A stretch of DNA of 64,000 nucleotides from Actinocorallia herbida (GTDB taxonomy: Bacteria > Actinomycetota > Actinomycetes > Streptosporangiales > Streptosporangiaceae), in NCBI RefSeq assembly GCF_003751225.1, contig NZ_RJKE01000001.1:1364001-1428000 (forward strand), in the 5' to 3' direction. Positions 34,969 to 42,749 of the stretch are shown piece after piece (the stretch's first letter is position 1; the number at the start of each line of letters is the position of its first letter). The notes under the pieces were generated by a model. The model did not search any database. It was not told the DNA's origin and saw only the letters and a list, made by a program, of their open reading frames with translations. The position numbers and the translations under genes are program-made.

Positions 34969-35586
34969 ATGTCTGAGAGCCAGGACAAGCCGGTCGCGGG
35001 CGAGCGGGGCAAGCTTCCCCTGCCGGATGCCGACCCGCAGCCCGCGCCGATGCCCGAGGCGCCCCTCGCGTCCGAGCAGCCGCCGCCCGCCCCCATGCCG
35101 CCGCCCCCGCCCGGACCGCCCGCGCCCCCGGTGCCGCCGCAGCCGGGCCCGCCGCCGTTCCCGCCCGTCGGGCACCAGGCCCCGCCGCCGCCTCCGCCGT
35201 TCCGGCCGGAGGGTCCGGTCGCGGGCGGCCCCGGGCGTCCGCCGGTGGCGGCGCGGGTGCGCGCGATCCTCACCCCCGGCCTGCTGTCCCTGGTGGGCGC
35301 GGGCCTGCTCGGCGGCCTGGTCGGCGGCGGCGTCGTGGCCCTGGCGGCCGGGGGCGACGACGACCACGAGGTCATCCGCGTCCAGTTCGACCCGCGCTGG
35401 GACCGGGGCGGCTTCTCGGGCAGGGGCGAGTGGGGAGACCGGGGAGACCGGGGCGACCGGGGCAGCGACTGGTACGTGCCGGATCAGGTGCCGTTCCCGG
35501 TGCTGCCGCAGATGCCCGACGAAGGCCCGGTGCAGCCCTCGCCGGCCACTCCGGCCCCGCCGATCACCCCGTCCCCGTCGTCCTGA
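34969..35586 (+). CDS. Proline-rich single-span membrane protein
   Basis: A 205-residue protein. Residues 20-95 are largely Pro and Ala (PPPPPGPPAPP), residues about 105-130 form one membrane span (LLSLVGAGLLGGLVGGGVVALA), and the outside part has GDRGDRGDRG followed by a Pro-rich tail. No enzyme motif is visible. It overlaps the 3' end of the convergent FtsH-like gene by 23 bp. It lies between the MacS and MacR genes but any link with them is only positional. Confidence 0.65.
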   Translation: MSESQDKPVAGERGKLPLPDADPQPAPMPEAPLASEQPPPAPMPPPPPGPPAPPVPPQPGPPPFPPVGHQAPPPPPPFRPEGPVAGGPGRPPVAARVRAILTPGLLSLVGAGLLGGLVGGGVVALAAGGDDDHEVIRVQFDPRWDRGGFSGRGEWGDRGDRGDRGSDWYVPDQVPFPVLPQMPDEGPVQPSPATPAPPITPSPSS

Positions 35587-37975
35587 GGCCGGGCACCGGC
35601 AGCGTCAGCGTCACGCCGGTGTGTCCCTCATGGGCGGTCACCGCGGCCTGGTGGTAGTGCTCCAGGCTGCGCTGGAACTCCGGCCTCGTGTAGACGGTCC
35701 CGTCCACGAGCGGCCCCTGCCTGCCGTCGATGACGGCGATGACGTCGTCTCCGGTCAGGGTCTTGTGCGCCTCCAGGGCGTGCGCCACGGCGAGGACCTC
35801 CAGGCGGCTCTCGGCGAGGATCTCCTCGGCCTTGGCCAGGAGGTCGGCGAGCATCTTCTCGATCCGCTCGCCGAGCCGTCCGGACGGCGCGTCGCCGCCG
35901 CCCTGCTTCGGCACGGCGACGGCGACCCCGACCGGGCCGCCCTTGGCGTCGGGCGTGCCCGGGCCGATGCCGAGCGCCTGGAGCGCGGTGAGCGAGGAGA
36001 CCCCCGCGCCCATGCCCCAGTACGCCTCCATCAGCGCCGCGACGGTCGTCGCGGACTCCAGGTCGCCCGACACGCCCGAGGAGTTGTCCTCGCCGAAGAA
36101 CATGCGCTCGCCCGCGAGCGAGGCCAGCGAGACGAGGATGTCGGCCTCGTACTCGCTGCGCCAGCGGGTGAACTGGTCCTCGGGCTTGATGCTGGCGACC
36201 ATGCCCAGGTAGTCGCTGCCCTTCTCGATGGTCGCGACGTCGATCTCCAGATGGCGCCGGGTCCGGTAGGCCATGACGGCGTGGCACGCCTCGTGCACGG
36301 CGACCGCGTGCCGCTCCCGCTCGATGTACTCCACGTCCTCGGGCGGGCCGAGCTGCTTGAGCCGCTTGGCCCGCATGACGTCGGCCCAGGTGATGACCTC
36401 GCGGCCCTCGCGGATCGCGGCGATGAGCGACTCGTTGACCAGGTCCTTGATGGTCGCGCCCGTCGCGTACGGGGTGACGACGGCGAGCTTGTCGAGCTGC
36501 TCGTCGGTCAGCTCGTGGGCGACCTTGGCGAAGTAGCCCTTGTAGGTGCGCAGGCGGCCCGCCTTGGACGGGTAGCCGACCTTGTAGATCCGGTCGATGC
36601 GGCCGGGACGCAGGAGCGCCTCGTCCAGGGCGGTCGGCAGGTTCGTCGCCATCATGATGAGGATGCGGTACTTGGGCGGCGGCTTCGGGCGCATGCCCAG
36701 CGCGCGGCGCACATGCCGGTTGACGAAGCCGCGCGGTTTCTTCAGGCCGGACATCTCGGTCAGAAGGGCCTGGAGGGTGCCCATGTCGCCGCCTCCGCCT
36801 CCGCCCATGCCCATTCCGGCGACGACCTTGTCCTCGATGCCGCCCCGGGCCGCCGCCCCGCCCGTCACCAGGACCTGGCGGGTGTGCTCGGACAGGTAGT
36901 GGCCGCCGTGGCAGCCGCTCGCGGCGCCGAACCCGGGCTGGCCGAGGGGGCCGCCGCCGCTCGGCAGGGAGCGGCGGCCGAGCGAGTCGGCCTCGTCGAA
37001 GAAGACGATGACGCCGCCGTAGCGCAGCGCGAGCTTGCGCAGCTTGCGGAACAGGCCCTTGACCTTGAGCACGCCGATGCCGAAGAACATGTTGATGAAC
37101 GCGCCGGGGTCGACGAACACGTACGGCCGGCCCGTCTCGCCCGCGACCGCCTCGGCCATGAGGGTCTTGCCGGTGCCGGGCGGGCCCCACAGCAGGATGC
37201 CGCCGGGCACGTAGCCGCCGCGCTCCTCGATCCGGTCGGGGTCCTCCAGGTAGAGGATGTTCTCGCGGACCCGCTCCAGCACATGGTCCTGGCCCCATAC
37301 GTCGGTGAAGCGGGTCTTGATGTCGTCGGGGTAGTAGACCTCGACGCCGCCGCGCGACAGGAACCAGAAGATCGCGACGAACTGGCCGACCGCGATGAGC
37401 ATGATGAAGACGATCTGGAGCACCATCGGCATGGCGTTCCACAGCAGCGCGGGCACCTCGAACAGGGCGAGGACCGGCGAGGTGTCGCGGGCCGCGCCGA
37501 TGACGACGGCGATGATCGCGATCCAGCACAGCCAGGTGAGGATCCGGCCGACGCGAAAGCGCGTCCAGGGGCTCAGCCGGCGCTGCGACTGGCGCTCGAA
37601 CCCGCCGAAGAAGCGCTCGGTCCAGAACCGGTGGTAGCCCGACCACCGCTCGCTGACGAGGTAGTGCGTCTGCCGGACGAGTTCGACCACCGCGATCGCG
37701 TACAGCCAGGCCGACGCGGCGTGCCGTTCGCGGGCGGCGTCGCCGAACGGCAGCAGCGGATTGTCCGCCATCGCCGCCCAGACCAGGACGAACCACAGCA
37801 CGGTGAGCATCAGCAGGTATTTCACCCTGTCGAACAGGGCCATCCGCTTGCGGACGGGCCCCTTCGGCCGCGTCCCGGTCTCCCGCTCCGGTTCGGACTC
37901 CGCCGCGACCACCGCGTCGGGGGCGTCCTCGGTGACGGGGGCGGGCCGGCCGCCCCCTCCGCGCCGAAAGATCAT
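35564..37975 (-). CDS. FtsH-like membrane AAA ATPase and zinc metalloprotease
   Basis: An 803-residue protein with four membrane spans in the first 210 residues (two are usual in FtsH). The AAA module has GPPGTGKT (about 263-270), VIVFFDEAD (Walker B) and ATNLPTALDEALLRPGRIDR (second region of homology). About 120 residues separate Walker B from that region, including a Gly-rich loop (GMGMGGGGGG), an insertion absent in standard FtsH. The protease part has AVHEACHAVMAY, an HExxH zinc site near 560, and GDLESATTVAALM with the third ligand Asp. It should unfold and degrade membrane proteins. It begins 1 bp after the lipoprotein stop. Confidence 0.82.
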   Translation of the reverse strand: MIFRRGGGGRPAPVTEDAPDAVVAAESEPERETGTRPKGPVRKRMALFDRVKYLLMLTVLWFVLVWAAMADNPLLPFGDAARERHAASAWLYAIAVVELVRQTHYLVSERWSGYHRFWTERFFGGFERQSQRRLSPWTRFRVGRILTWLCWIAIIAVVIGAARDTSPVLALFEVPALLWNAMPMVLQIVFIMLIAVGQFVAIFWFLSRGGVEVYYPDDIKTRFTDVWGQDHVLERVRENILYLEDPDRIEERGGYVPGGILLWGPPGTGKTLMAEAVAGETGRPYVFVDPGAFINMFFGIGVLKVKGLFRKLRKLALRYGGVIVFFDEADSLGRRSLPSGGGPLGQPGFGAASGCHGGHYLSEHTRQVLVTGGAAARGGIEDKVVAGMGMGGGGGGDMGTLQALLTEMSGLKKPRGFVNRHVRRALGMRPKPPPKYRILIMMATNLPTALDEALLRPGRIDRIYKVGYPSKAGRLRTYKGYFAKVAHELTDEQLDKLAVVTPYATGATIKDLVNESLIAAIREGREVITWADVMRAKRLKQLGPPEDVEYIERERHAVAVHEACHAVMAYRTRRHLEIDVATIEKGSDYLGMVASIKPEDQFTRWRSEYEADILVSLASLAGERMFFGEDNSSGVSGDLESATTVAALMEAYWGMGAGVSSLTALQALGIGPGTPDAKGGPVGVAVAVPKQGGGDAPSGRLGERIEKMLADLLAKAEEILAESRLEVLAVAHALEAHKTLTGDDVIAVIDGRQGPLVDGTVYTRPEFQRSLEHYHQAAVTAHEGHTGVTLTLPVPGLRTTGTG

Positions 37976-37976
37976 G

Positions 37977-38642
37977 TCAGTTCCTCACCGTGAAGGAGGT
38001 GGCGATGGCGTCGAGTTCGTCCCCGCGCTCGGCGAAGCACCGGGCGGAACACCGGATGACGAGCCAGTACAGGCGTCCGTCGTCGCTGGTGTAGGCGGTC
38101 TGGTCGAAGGTCTGGCGCAGGCCGAGCGTGAAGTCGTAGCTGTAGACGACGCGGACCCCGCGCAGGCCCTCGCCGGGCGTCAGGGTCTCGTCGCGCAGCA
38201 GCTCGAAACCGGGCAGCCCGTTGCCGCCCTGCTCGGCGGTGCTGCGGGAGGTCTCGGTGACGGGCAGGAAGAGGTCGCGCAGCATGTTGAGCGAGACGAC
38301 GCCGCGCTGCTCCTCCGACAGGGGCCTGACGTTGGCGTAGACGAAGGGCTCGTCGCTGCCGGAGTCGACGAGGTGGCCCGCGCTGGGCGTCCCGGCCGCG
38401 TCGAACCCGACCGACCAGGTCGTCTCGTTGATGCGCGTGGCGGCGGCCGAGTCCGCGTCGGCGCTGCCGACGACGAGGTTGAGCGGCTGCTCGTCGATGC
38501 GGTGCCAGGTGGCGGGCACCTTGAAATAGGTCTTATCTTCGGAATTCTTTACATAGTGATACGAAGGGGCTCCGCACGCGGCGAGCAGCGGAGCCAGGCA
38601 CGACAACAGGACGACGGGAAACACGAAGCGCGCGCGAAGCAC
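37977..38642 (-). CDS. Exported lipoprotein coupled to the FtsH-like protease
   Basis: A 221-residue lipoprotein with signal LLSCLAPLLAAC (lipobox Cys23). The mature part begins with a motif like TYFKVPATWHRID and is mostly beta strands; two cysteines near the C terminus (IRCSARCF) may form a disulfide. GTG start is chosen because GGAGG lies 8 bp upstream. Its TGA and the next ATG are separated by one base, so synthesis of the two is coupled. It may be an outer sensor or adaptor for the protease (inference). Confidence 0.75.
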   Translation of the reverse strand: MLRARFVFPVVLLSCLAPLLAACGAPSYHYVKNSEDKTYFKVPATWHRIDEQPLNLVVGSADADSAAATRINETTWSVGFDAAGTPSAGHLVDSGSDEPFVYANVRPLSEEQRGVVSLNMLRDLFLPVTETSRSTAEQGGNGLPGFELLRDETLTPGEGLRGVRVVYSYDFTLGLRQTFDQTAYTSDDGRLYWLVIRCSARCFAERGDELDAIATSFTVRN

Positions 38643-38749
38643 CGGGGGGACCTCCGCGGATGGGGGTTTGCCTCGCCTTCTCATACCCGGATTCGCCGTC
38701 GGGTCACGCTGTTACCTCAGATTTACAACGATTTAAGAAATGGGGCGAT

Positions 38750-39400
38750 ATGAACGGCATCAGGGTGATGGTGGTGGACGATCACCCCATGTGGCGGGAC
38801 GGCGTGGCGCGTGACCTGGCCGAGGCCGGATACGACGTCGTCGCCGCGTGCGGGGAGGGCCGCCAGGCGGTGCGCGTCGCGGCGGCGGTGCGGCCGGAGG
38901 TGGCCGTCGTGGACCTGCGGCTGCCCGACATCTCCGGGGTGGAGGTGACCCGCGCGCTCACCGCGCTGGACGCGCCCGCGCGGGTCCTCGTGCTGTCGGC
39001 GAGCGGCGAGCAGGAGGACGTCCTGGAGGCCGTCAAGGCGGGCGCGACCGGCTACCTGGTGAAGTCGGCGGCCCGCGCCGAGTTCCTCGACGCCGTCGCG
39101 CGCACCGCGGAAGGCGACGCGGTGTTCACGCCGGGCCTGGCCGGGCTCATCCTCGGCGAATACCGCCGCCTCACCGCGGCGCCCGCCCCCGCGCCCGACA
39201 CCCCGCGCCTCACCGACCGCGAGACCGAGATCCTGCGCCTCGTCGCCAAGGGCCTCACCTACCGGCAGATCGCCGAACGCCTCGTGCTGTCCCACCGGAC
39301 CGTGCAGAACCACGTCCAGAACACCCTCGGCAAGCTGCATCTGCACAACCGGGTGGAACTGGTCCGCTACGCCATCGAGAAGGGCCTCGACACGCCCTGA
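38750..39400 (+). CDS. macR: NarL/LuxR-family response regulator (MacR-like)
   Basis: A 216-residue regulator. The receiver (1-120) has VVDDHPMWRDGV, phospho-acceptor Asp55 in VVDLRLPD, and the lysine in YLVKSAARAEF. The C-terminal LuxR helix-turn-helix (about 150-212) reads LTDRETEILRLVAKGLTYRQ. It is the best partner for the MacS-like kinase at 33.7 kb. The divergent promoter region upstream (TTTACAACGATTTAAGAAA) is AT-rich for this genome. The Cys-tail/MNIO cluster starts 158 bp downstream on the same strand and might be part of its regulon. Confidence 0.85.
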   Translation: MNGIRVMVVDDHPMWRDGVARDLAEAGYDVVAACGEGRQAVRVAAAVRPEVAVVDLRLPDISGVEVTRALTALDAPARVLVLSASGEQEDVLEAVKAGATGYLVKSAARAEFLDAVARTAEGDAVFTPGLAGLILGEYRRLTAAPAPAPDTPRLTDRETEILRLVAKGLTYRQIAERLVLSHRTVQNHVQNTLGKLHLHNRVELVRYAIEKGLDTP

Positions 39401-39558
39401 CCGGCCGCCGCGACGGGGGCCGGCGGTCCCGCCCGCCTCCGCGTGCGGCCGGGGGAGCGGACCGGGAACCCGGGGCCGACATTCCGCATCCAAGTCAGCA
39501 GAAAAGACGTGACGCGCGATGGCTCCCCTATCGGGCGCGCGGTGAAGGGAGGCATCCC

Positions 39559-40500
39559 ATGCTCCTTGCCGACACGGACTCCGGCGCCACCTGGGGGATC
39601 GAAGGCCCGACCTTCCTCGCCCTCTACGCGGGATGCGCCCTGATCATCCTCGTGATCGTGCTCCTGCTGCGCAGGTCGAGCACGGCGGGAACCGAGGTGA
39701 CGGGCAGCCTCCCGCACGCCGAGCTCGCCTACCTCGTCGGCGGTGAGGCCCGCGCGGTGGCCGCGAGCCTCGCCGCGCTGCGGCTCGCCAGGTCGGTCGA
39801 GGCGGCCCCGGGCGGGCGGGTCATCGCGACGGGCCCCGCGCCCGCCGGATCACCGGCCCTGGACCTCGCGGTCCTCGCCGCCGCCGTCCCCGGGGCGCGG
39901 GTCGCCGACCTCCGGCGCCGCGCGGAGGTGGCACACGAGCTGAACCGGGTGCGGGCCTCGCTCGAGGCGCACGGCCAGCTCCTCAGCCGCGCGGACCGGC
40001 GGCTGGTCCGGATCACCGCGCTGCCCCTGGCACTGCTGTGGGCGTTCGGCGTCGCGCGGCTGATCGCCGGTTCGGCCAACGGGCGGCCCATCGGCCTCCT
40101 GCTCTTCGCGCTCGCCGTGCTCGGCGTCGTCACCGCCGTCCTCTTCCTCCGGGCCCCGAGGCGGACCAGGGCGGGCACGCGGTCCGTCACGAACTCCGCG
40201 AGCCGGTACCGGGCGCTGCACCCGACGCTGTCCCCGTCCTACGCCGACTACGGCCCCGAGGCCGCGGCGCTGGCCGTCGCGGTGTTCGGCGCGTCCGCGC
40301 TGATGAGCTTCGACCCGGTGTTCGCCGCAGAGGCCGAGATGCACCGCTACCTGGGCCGGGACGCGGCGGCGTCGGGGTCGTCCTCCTCCTCGTCATCGTC
40401 GTCCTCGTGTTCCTCGTCGTCCTCTTGCTCCTCCTCGTCGTCCTCGTGCTCCAGTTCGTCGTCGTCCTCGTGCGGGGGCGGCGGCGGATGCGGCGGCTGA
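39559..40500 (+). CDS. TIGR04222-type membrane protein with Ser/Cys tail (candidate MNIO substrate 1)
   Basis: A 313-residue protein. The N terminus (ATWGIEGPTFLALY) and overall plan fit the TIGR04222 membrane proteins. Spans lie near 17-37, 152-172 and 177-197. Residues 225-262 (SPSYADYG, AAALAVAVFG, FDPVFAAEAE) are shared with the next two genes. The tail from 272 is almost only Ser and Gly with five cysteines (284, 290, 297, 305, 311) at spacings of 6-8, ending CGG. Serine codons in the tail are mixed, arguing against simple repeat slippage. GAAGGGAGG precedes the ATG. The tail is a likely site of cysteine modification by the nearby MNIO enzyme. Confidence 0.82.
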   Translation: MLLADTDSGATWGIEGPTFLALYAGCALIILVIVLLLRRSSTAGTEVTGSLPHAELAYLVGGEARAVAASLAALRLARSVEAAPGGRVIATGPAPAGSPALDLAVLAAAVPGARVADLRRRAEVAHELNRVRASLEAHGQLLSRADRRLVRITALPLALLWAFGVARLIAGSANGRPIGLLLFALAVLGVVTAVLFLRAPRRTRAGTRSVTNSASRYRALHPTLSPSYADYGPEAAALAVAVFGASALMSFDPVFAAEAEMHRYLGRDAAASGSSSSSSSSSSCSSSSSCSSSSSSCSSSSSSSCGGGGGCGG

Positions 40501-40660
40501 CCGGGAACCCGCCGGGGACACCGCGCATCAAAGACGGCAAGACCCGACGAGCCTGACGGGAACCGGCCTTCCGGACCTTCGCGAAAGCCGGGCCGTCCGG
40601 ACGAGGCGGTCATGACGGACGATGATGCCGCCCGCCGGCATCGAGACGGGAGAGTGCCCG

Positions 40661-41584
40661 ATGGTCCTCGCCGAGACGGGCTCCGAAGCCACCTGGGGGA
40701 TCGAAGGCCCGGCCTTCCTCGCCCTCTACGTGCTCCTCGCCGCTCTGGCCGTCGCCCTGGTGGTCGCGCTGCGCCGCGGGCCGGCCGCGGGCGTCTCCAT
40801 GCCGGGTGACCTCACGCCCCCCGAACTCGCCCTCCTCGCCGGAGGCGACCACCGCGCCGTCGCGGCGAGCCTCGCCGGGCTGCGCCTCGCCGGCGCGGTG
40901 GCCTCCGCCCCCGGCGGCAAGGTCCTCACGACGGGTCCGGCCCCGGCCGGGGCGGCGCCGCTCGACCACGCCGTGCTCTACGCGGCGGGCGCCGGGATCC
41001 GCTCCGGCGACCTGGTCCGGCAGCCCGCGGTCGCGCACGAGCTCGCCGCGGTGCGGGCGGCGCTGATCGCGCGCGGCCAGCTCCTCGGCCCCGCCGCGCG
41101 GAACTCGATCCGGCTGCGCGCGCTGCTGCTCGTGCCGGTGCTGCTGCTCGGCGCCGCCCGGGTGGCCGCGGGCATCGGCGCCGAACGGCCGGTCGGGCTC
41201 ATCGCCGCGGTCCTGGTGGTCCTGGCCGTCGTCACCGCGGTGATGCTGGCGCGGGCGCCCGAACGCGCGCGGGCCGCCGACCACACCGTCGCGATCGCCC
41301 GGCAGCGCCTCGAAGGACTGCATCCCACCAACGCGCCCTCCTACGCCGACCATGGGTCCTCCGCGGCGGCCCTGGCCGTCGCGGTGTTCGGCGGCGCGGC
41401 CCTCATCGGCATGGACCCGGCGTTCGCGGCCGAAGCCGACCTCAGGACGCAGCTCCACCAGTACTCGGCGACCTCGGCCTCGAGCGGTGGATCCTCGGAC
41501 TCCTCCGGCTCCTCCTGCTCGGGCGGGTCCTCCTGCGGCGGAAGCGGCGGCTGCGGAGGCGGCTGCGGAGGGTGCGGCGGGTGA
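40661..41584 (+). CDS. TIGR04222-type membrane protein with Gly/Ser/Cys tail (candidate MNIO substrate 2)
   Basis: A 307-residue paralogue of the previous gene, similar over its whole length (EATWGIEGPAFLALY, GGDHRAVAASLAGLRLA, TGPAPAGAAPLDHAVL). Spans lie near 17-37, 152-172 and 177-197. The shared block is at 225-262 (APSYADHG, AAALAVAVFG, MDPAFAAEAD). The tail from 270 holds five cysteines (286, 292, 298, 302, 305) in Ser/Gly and again ends CGG. I start at ATG 40661 because GGGAGAG precedes it and it aligns with the paralogue; an earlier ATG at 40622 adds 13 residues. It overlaps the next gene by 4 bp. Confidence 0.83.
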   Translation: MVLAETGSEATWGIEGPAFLALYVLLAALAVALVVALRRGPAAGVSMPGDLTPPELALLAGGDHRAVAASLAGLRLAGAVASAPGGKVLTTGPAPAGAAPLDHAVLYAAGAGIRSGDLVRQPAVAHELAAVRAALIARGQLLGPAARNSIRLRALLLVPVLLLGAARVAAGIGAERPVGLIAAVLVVLAVVTAVMLARAPERARAADHTVAIARQRLEGLHPTNAPSYADHGSSAAALAVAVFGGAALIGMDPAFAAEADLRTQLHQYSATSASSGGSSDSSGSSCSGGSSCGGSGGCGGGCGGCGG

Positions 41585-41928
41585 CCGTCGTCGGGCTGAT
41601 CTTCACGCTCATCGTGCCGGCCTGCGTGCTCGGATACCTCCTCCCGTACGTACCGCGCGCGGCGCGGCGGGCAGGCCGGGCCGTCCAGGAGCGCGCGCAC
41701 GAGCGCCGGGCGCTGGACCCCGCGTCGTCGCCCGCGTACGCCGGCCACCCGCCCGCCGAGGTCGGGCTCGCGGTCGCCCTGTTCGGCGGACCCGCGCTGT
41801 TCGCGCTGGACCGGGACTTCGCCGCCCGCGCCGGGGTGGCGCGGCGGCTCGGCCAGTACCCTTCCCAAGGCTCCTCCTCGTCGGGTTCGGGCTGCGGGTC
41901 TTTCGGATGCGGGGGGTGCGGCCTGTGA
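41581..41928 (+). CDS. Short membrane protein with Cys tail (candidate MNIO substrate 3)
   Basis: A 115-residue protein with one N-terminal span (2-22), then residues 51-85 that repeat the block seen in the two larger proteins (SPAYAGHP, VGLAVALFGG, LDRDFAARAG), then a tail with three cysteines (105, 110, 113) in GSGCGSFGCGGCGL. It lacks the central domain of the larger paralogues, so the block plus tail are what selection keeps. GTG at 41581 overlaps the preceding stop as GTGA; GTG 41572 is an alternative. Its stop overlaps the MNIO GTG, again as GTGA. Confidence 0.78.
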   Translation: MTVVGLIFTLIVPACVLGYLLPYVPRAARRAGRAVQERAHERRALDPASSPAYAGHPPAEVGLAVALFGGPALFALDRDFAARAGVARRLGQYPSQGSSSSGSGCGSFGCGGCGL

Positions 41929-42740
41929 GCGGACCGGGCGTGGGGATCGGATGGCGGCCGGAGATCGCGGAGTTCGTCGGGGGGCTGCCCGGACTCACCT
42001 TCACCGAGGTCATCGCCGAGTCGCTGCACCACCCCGACCCCCGGCTGCTCGCGCTGCGGGACCGCGGGGTGCGGGTCGTGCCGCACGGGGTGCGGCTGTC
42101 GCTCGGCGGCGCGGAACCCGTCGATCCCGGGCGGATCGCCCATCTCGCGCACTGTGCGGAGCTCGTCCGGGCCCCGCTCGTCAGCGAGCACGTCGCGTTC
42201 GTGCGGGCGGGCGGGCTGGAGGCCGGGCACCTGCTGCCGGTGCCGCGCAGCCGCGACTCCCTGGACGCGCTGGTCCGCAACGTCAAGGCGACCACCGCCG
42301 AGCTCGGTGTGCCGCTCGCGCTGGAACCGATCGCGGCGCTCTTCGACTGGCCCGACGACGAGTTCGGCGAGGGCGAGTTCCTCACCGAGCTGGTCGACCG
42401 GACGGGCGCGCTGCTGCTCCTGGACGTCGCCAACGTGTACGCGAACGCCCGCAACCGCGGCCACGACCCCGTCCGGGTGCTGGAGTCCTTCCCGCTGGAC
42501 CGCGTCGCCTACTGCCATGTCGCGGGGGGCCGCGAAAGCGAAGGGCTCTACCACGACACGCACACCGACCCCGTCCCGGCCGAGGTGCTGGCCCTCGTCG
42601 CGGAGGCCGAGCGGCGCTGCCCGCCCGAGGGACGGCTCGGCCACCTCCTGGAGCGCGACGGGCGCTACCCGCCGCCGTCCGTCCTCGCCGCCGAACTCGA
42701 CGCCATCGCCGACGCCGCCGGCCTGTCCCGGATCACCTGA
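41925..42740 (+). CDS. DUF692 multinuclear non-haem iron enzyme (MNIO)
   Basis: A 271-residue TIM-barrel enzyme of the MbnB/DUF692 family, which modifies cysteines in ribosomal peptides. Conserved stretches: GVGIGWRPEI at the N terminus, PHGVRLSLGG (54-62), VSEHVAF (86-92), LALEPIAALF (Glu134), LLDVANVYANARN (167-177), YCHVAGG (His198), HDTHTDPV (211-216) and LERDGRYP (Glu243). The usual EN and AGH signatures read EP and AGG here. It overlaps the Cys-tail gene upstream by 4 bp and is followed 9 bp later by a partner gene, as in known MNIO pairs. Confidence 0.88.
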   Translation: MSGPGVGIGWRPEIAEFVGGLPGLTFTEVIAESLHHPDPRLLALRDRGVRVVPHGVRLSLGGAEPVDPGRIAHLAHCAELVRAPLVSEHVAFVRAGGLEAGHLLPVPRSRDSLDALVRNVKATTAELGVPLALEPIAALFDWPDDEFGEGEFLTELVDRTGALLLLDVANVYANARNRGHDPVRVLESFPLDRVAYCHVAGGRESEGLYHDTHTDPVPAEVLALVAEAERRCPPEGRLGHLLERDGRYPPPSVLAAELDAIADAAGLSRIT

Positions 42741-42749
42741 GGAGGCCGG

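Noticed and set aside
33577-35367. 596-codon minus-strand frame opposite macS and the Pro-rich gene
   Set aside because: No motif, and it overlaps three supported genes on the other strand.
40375-40497. Serine/cysteine tail as a frameshift artefact
   Set aside because: The frame is continuous from the conserved domain, cysteine spacing is regular, a paralogue ends with the same CGG, and codons are mixed.
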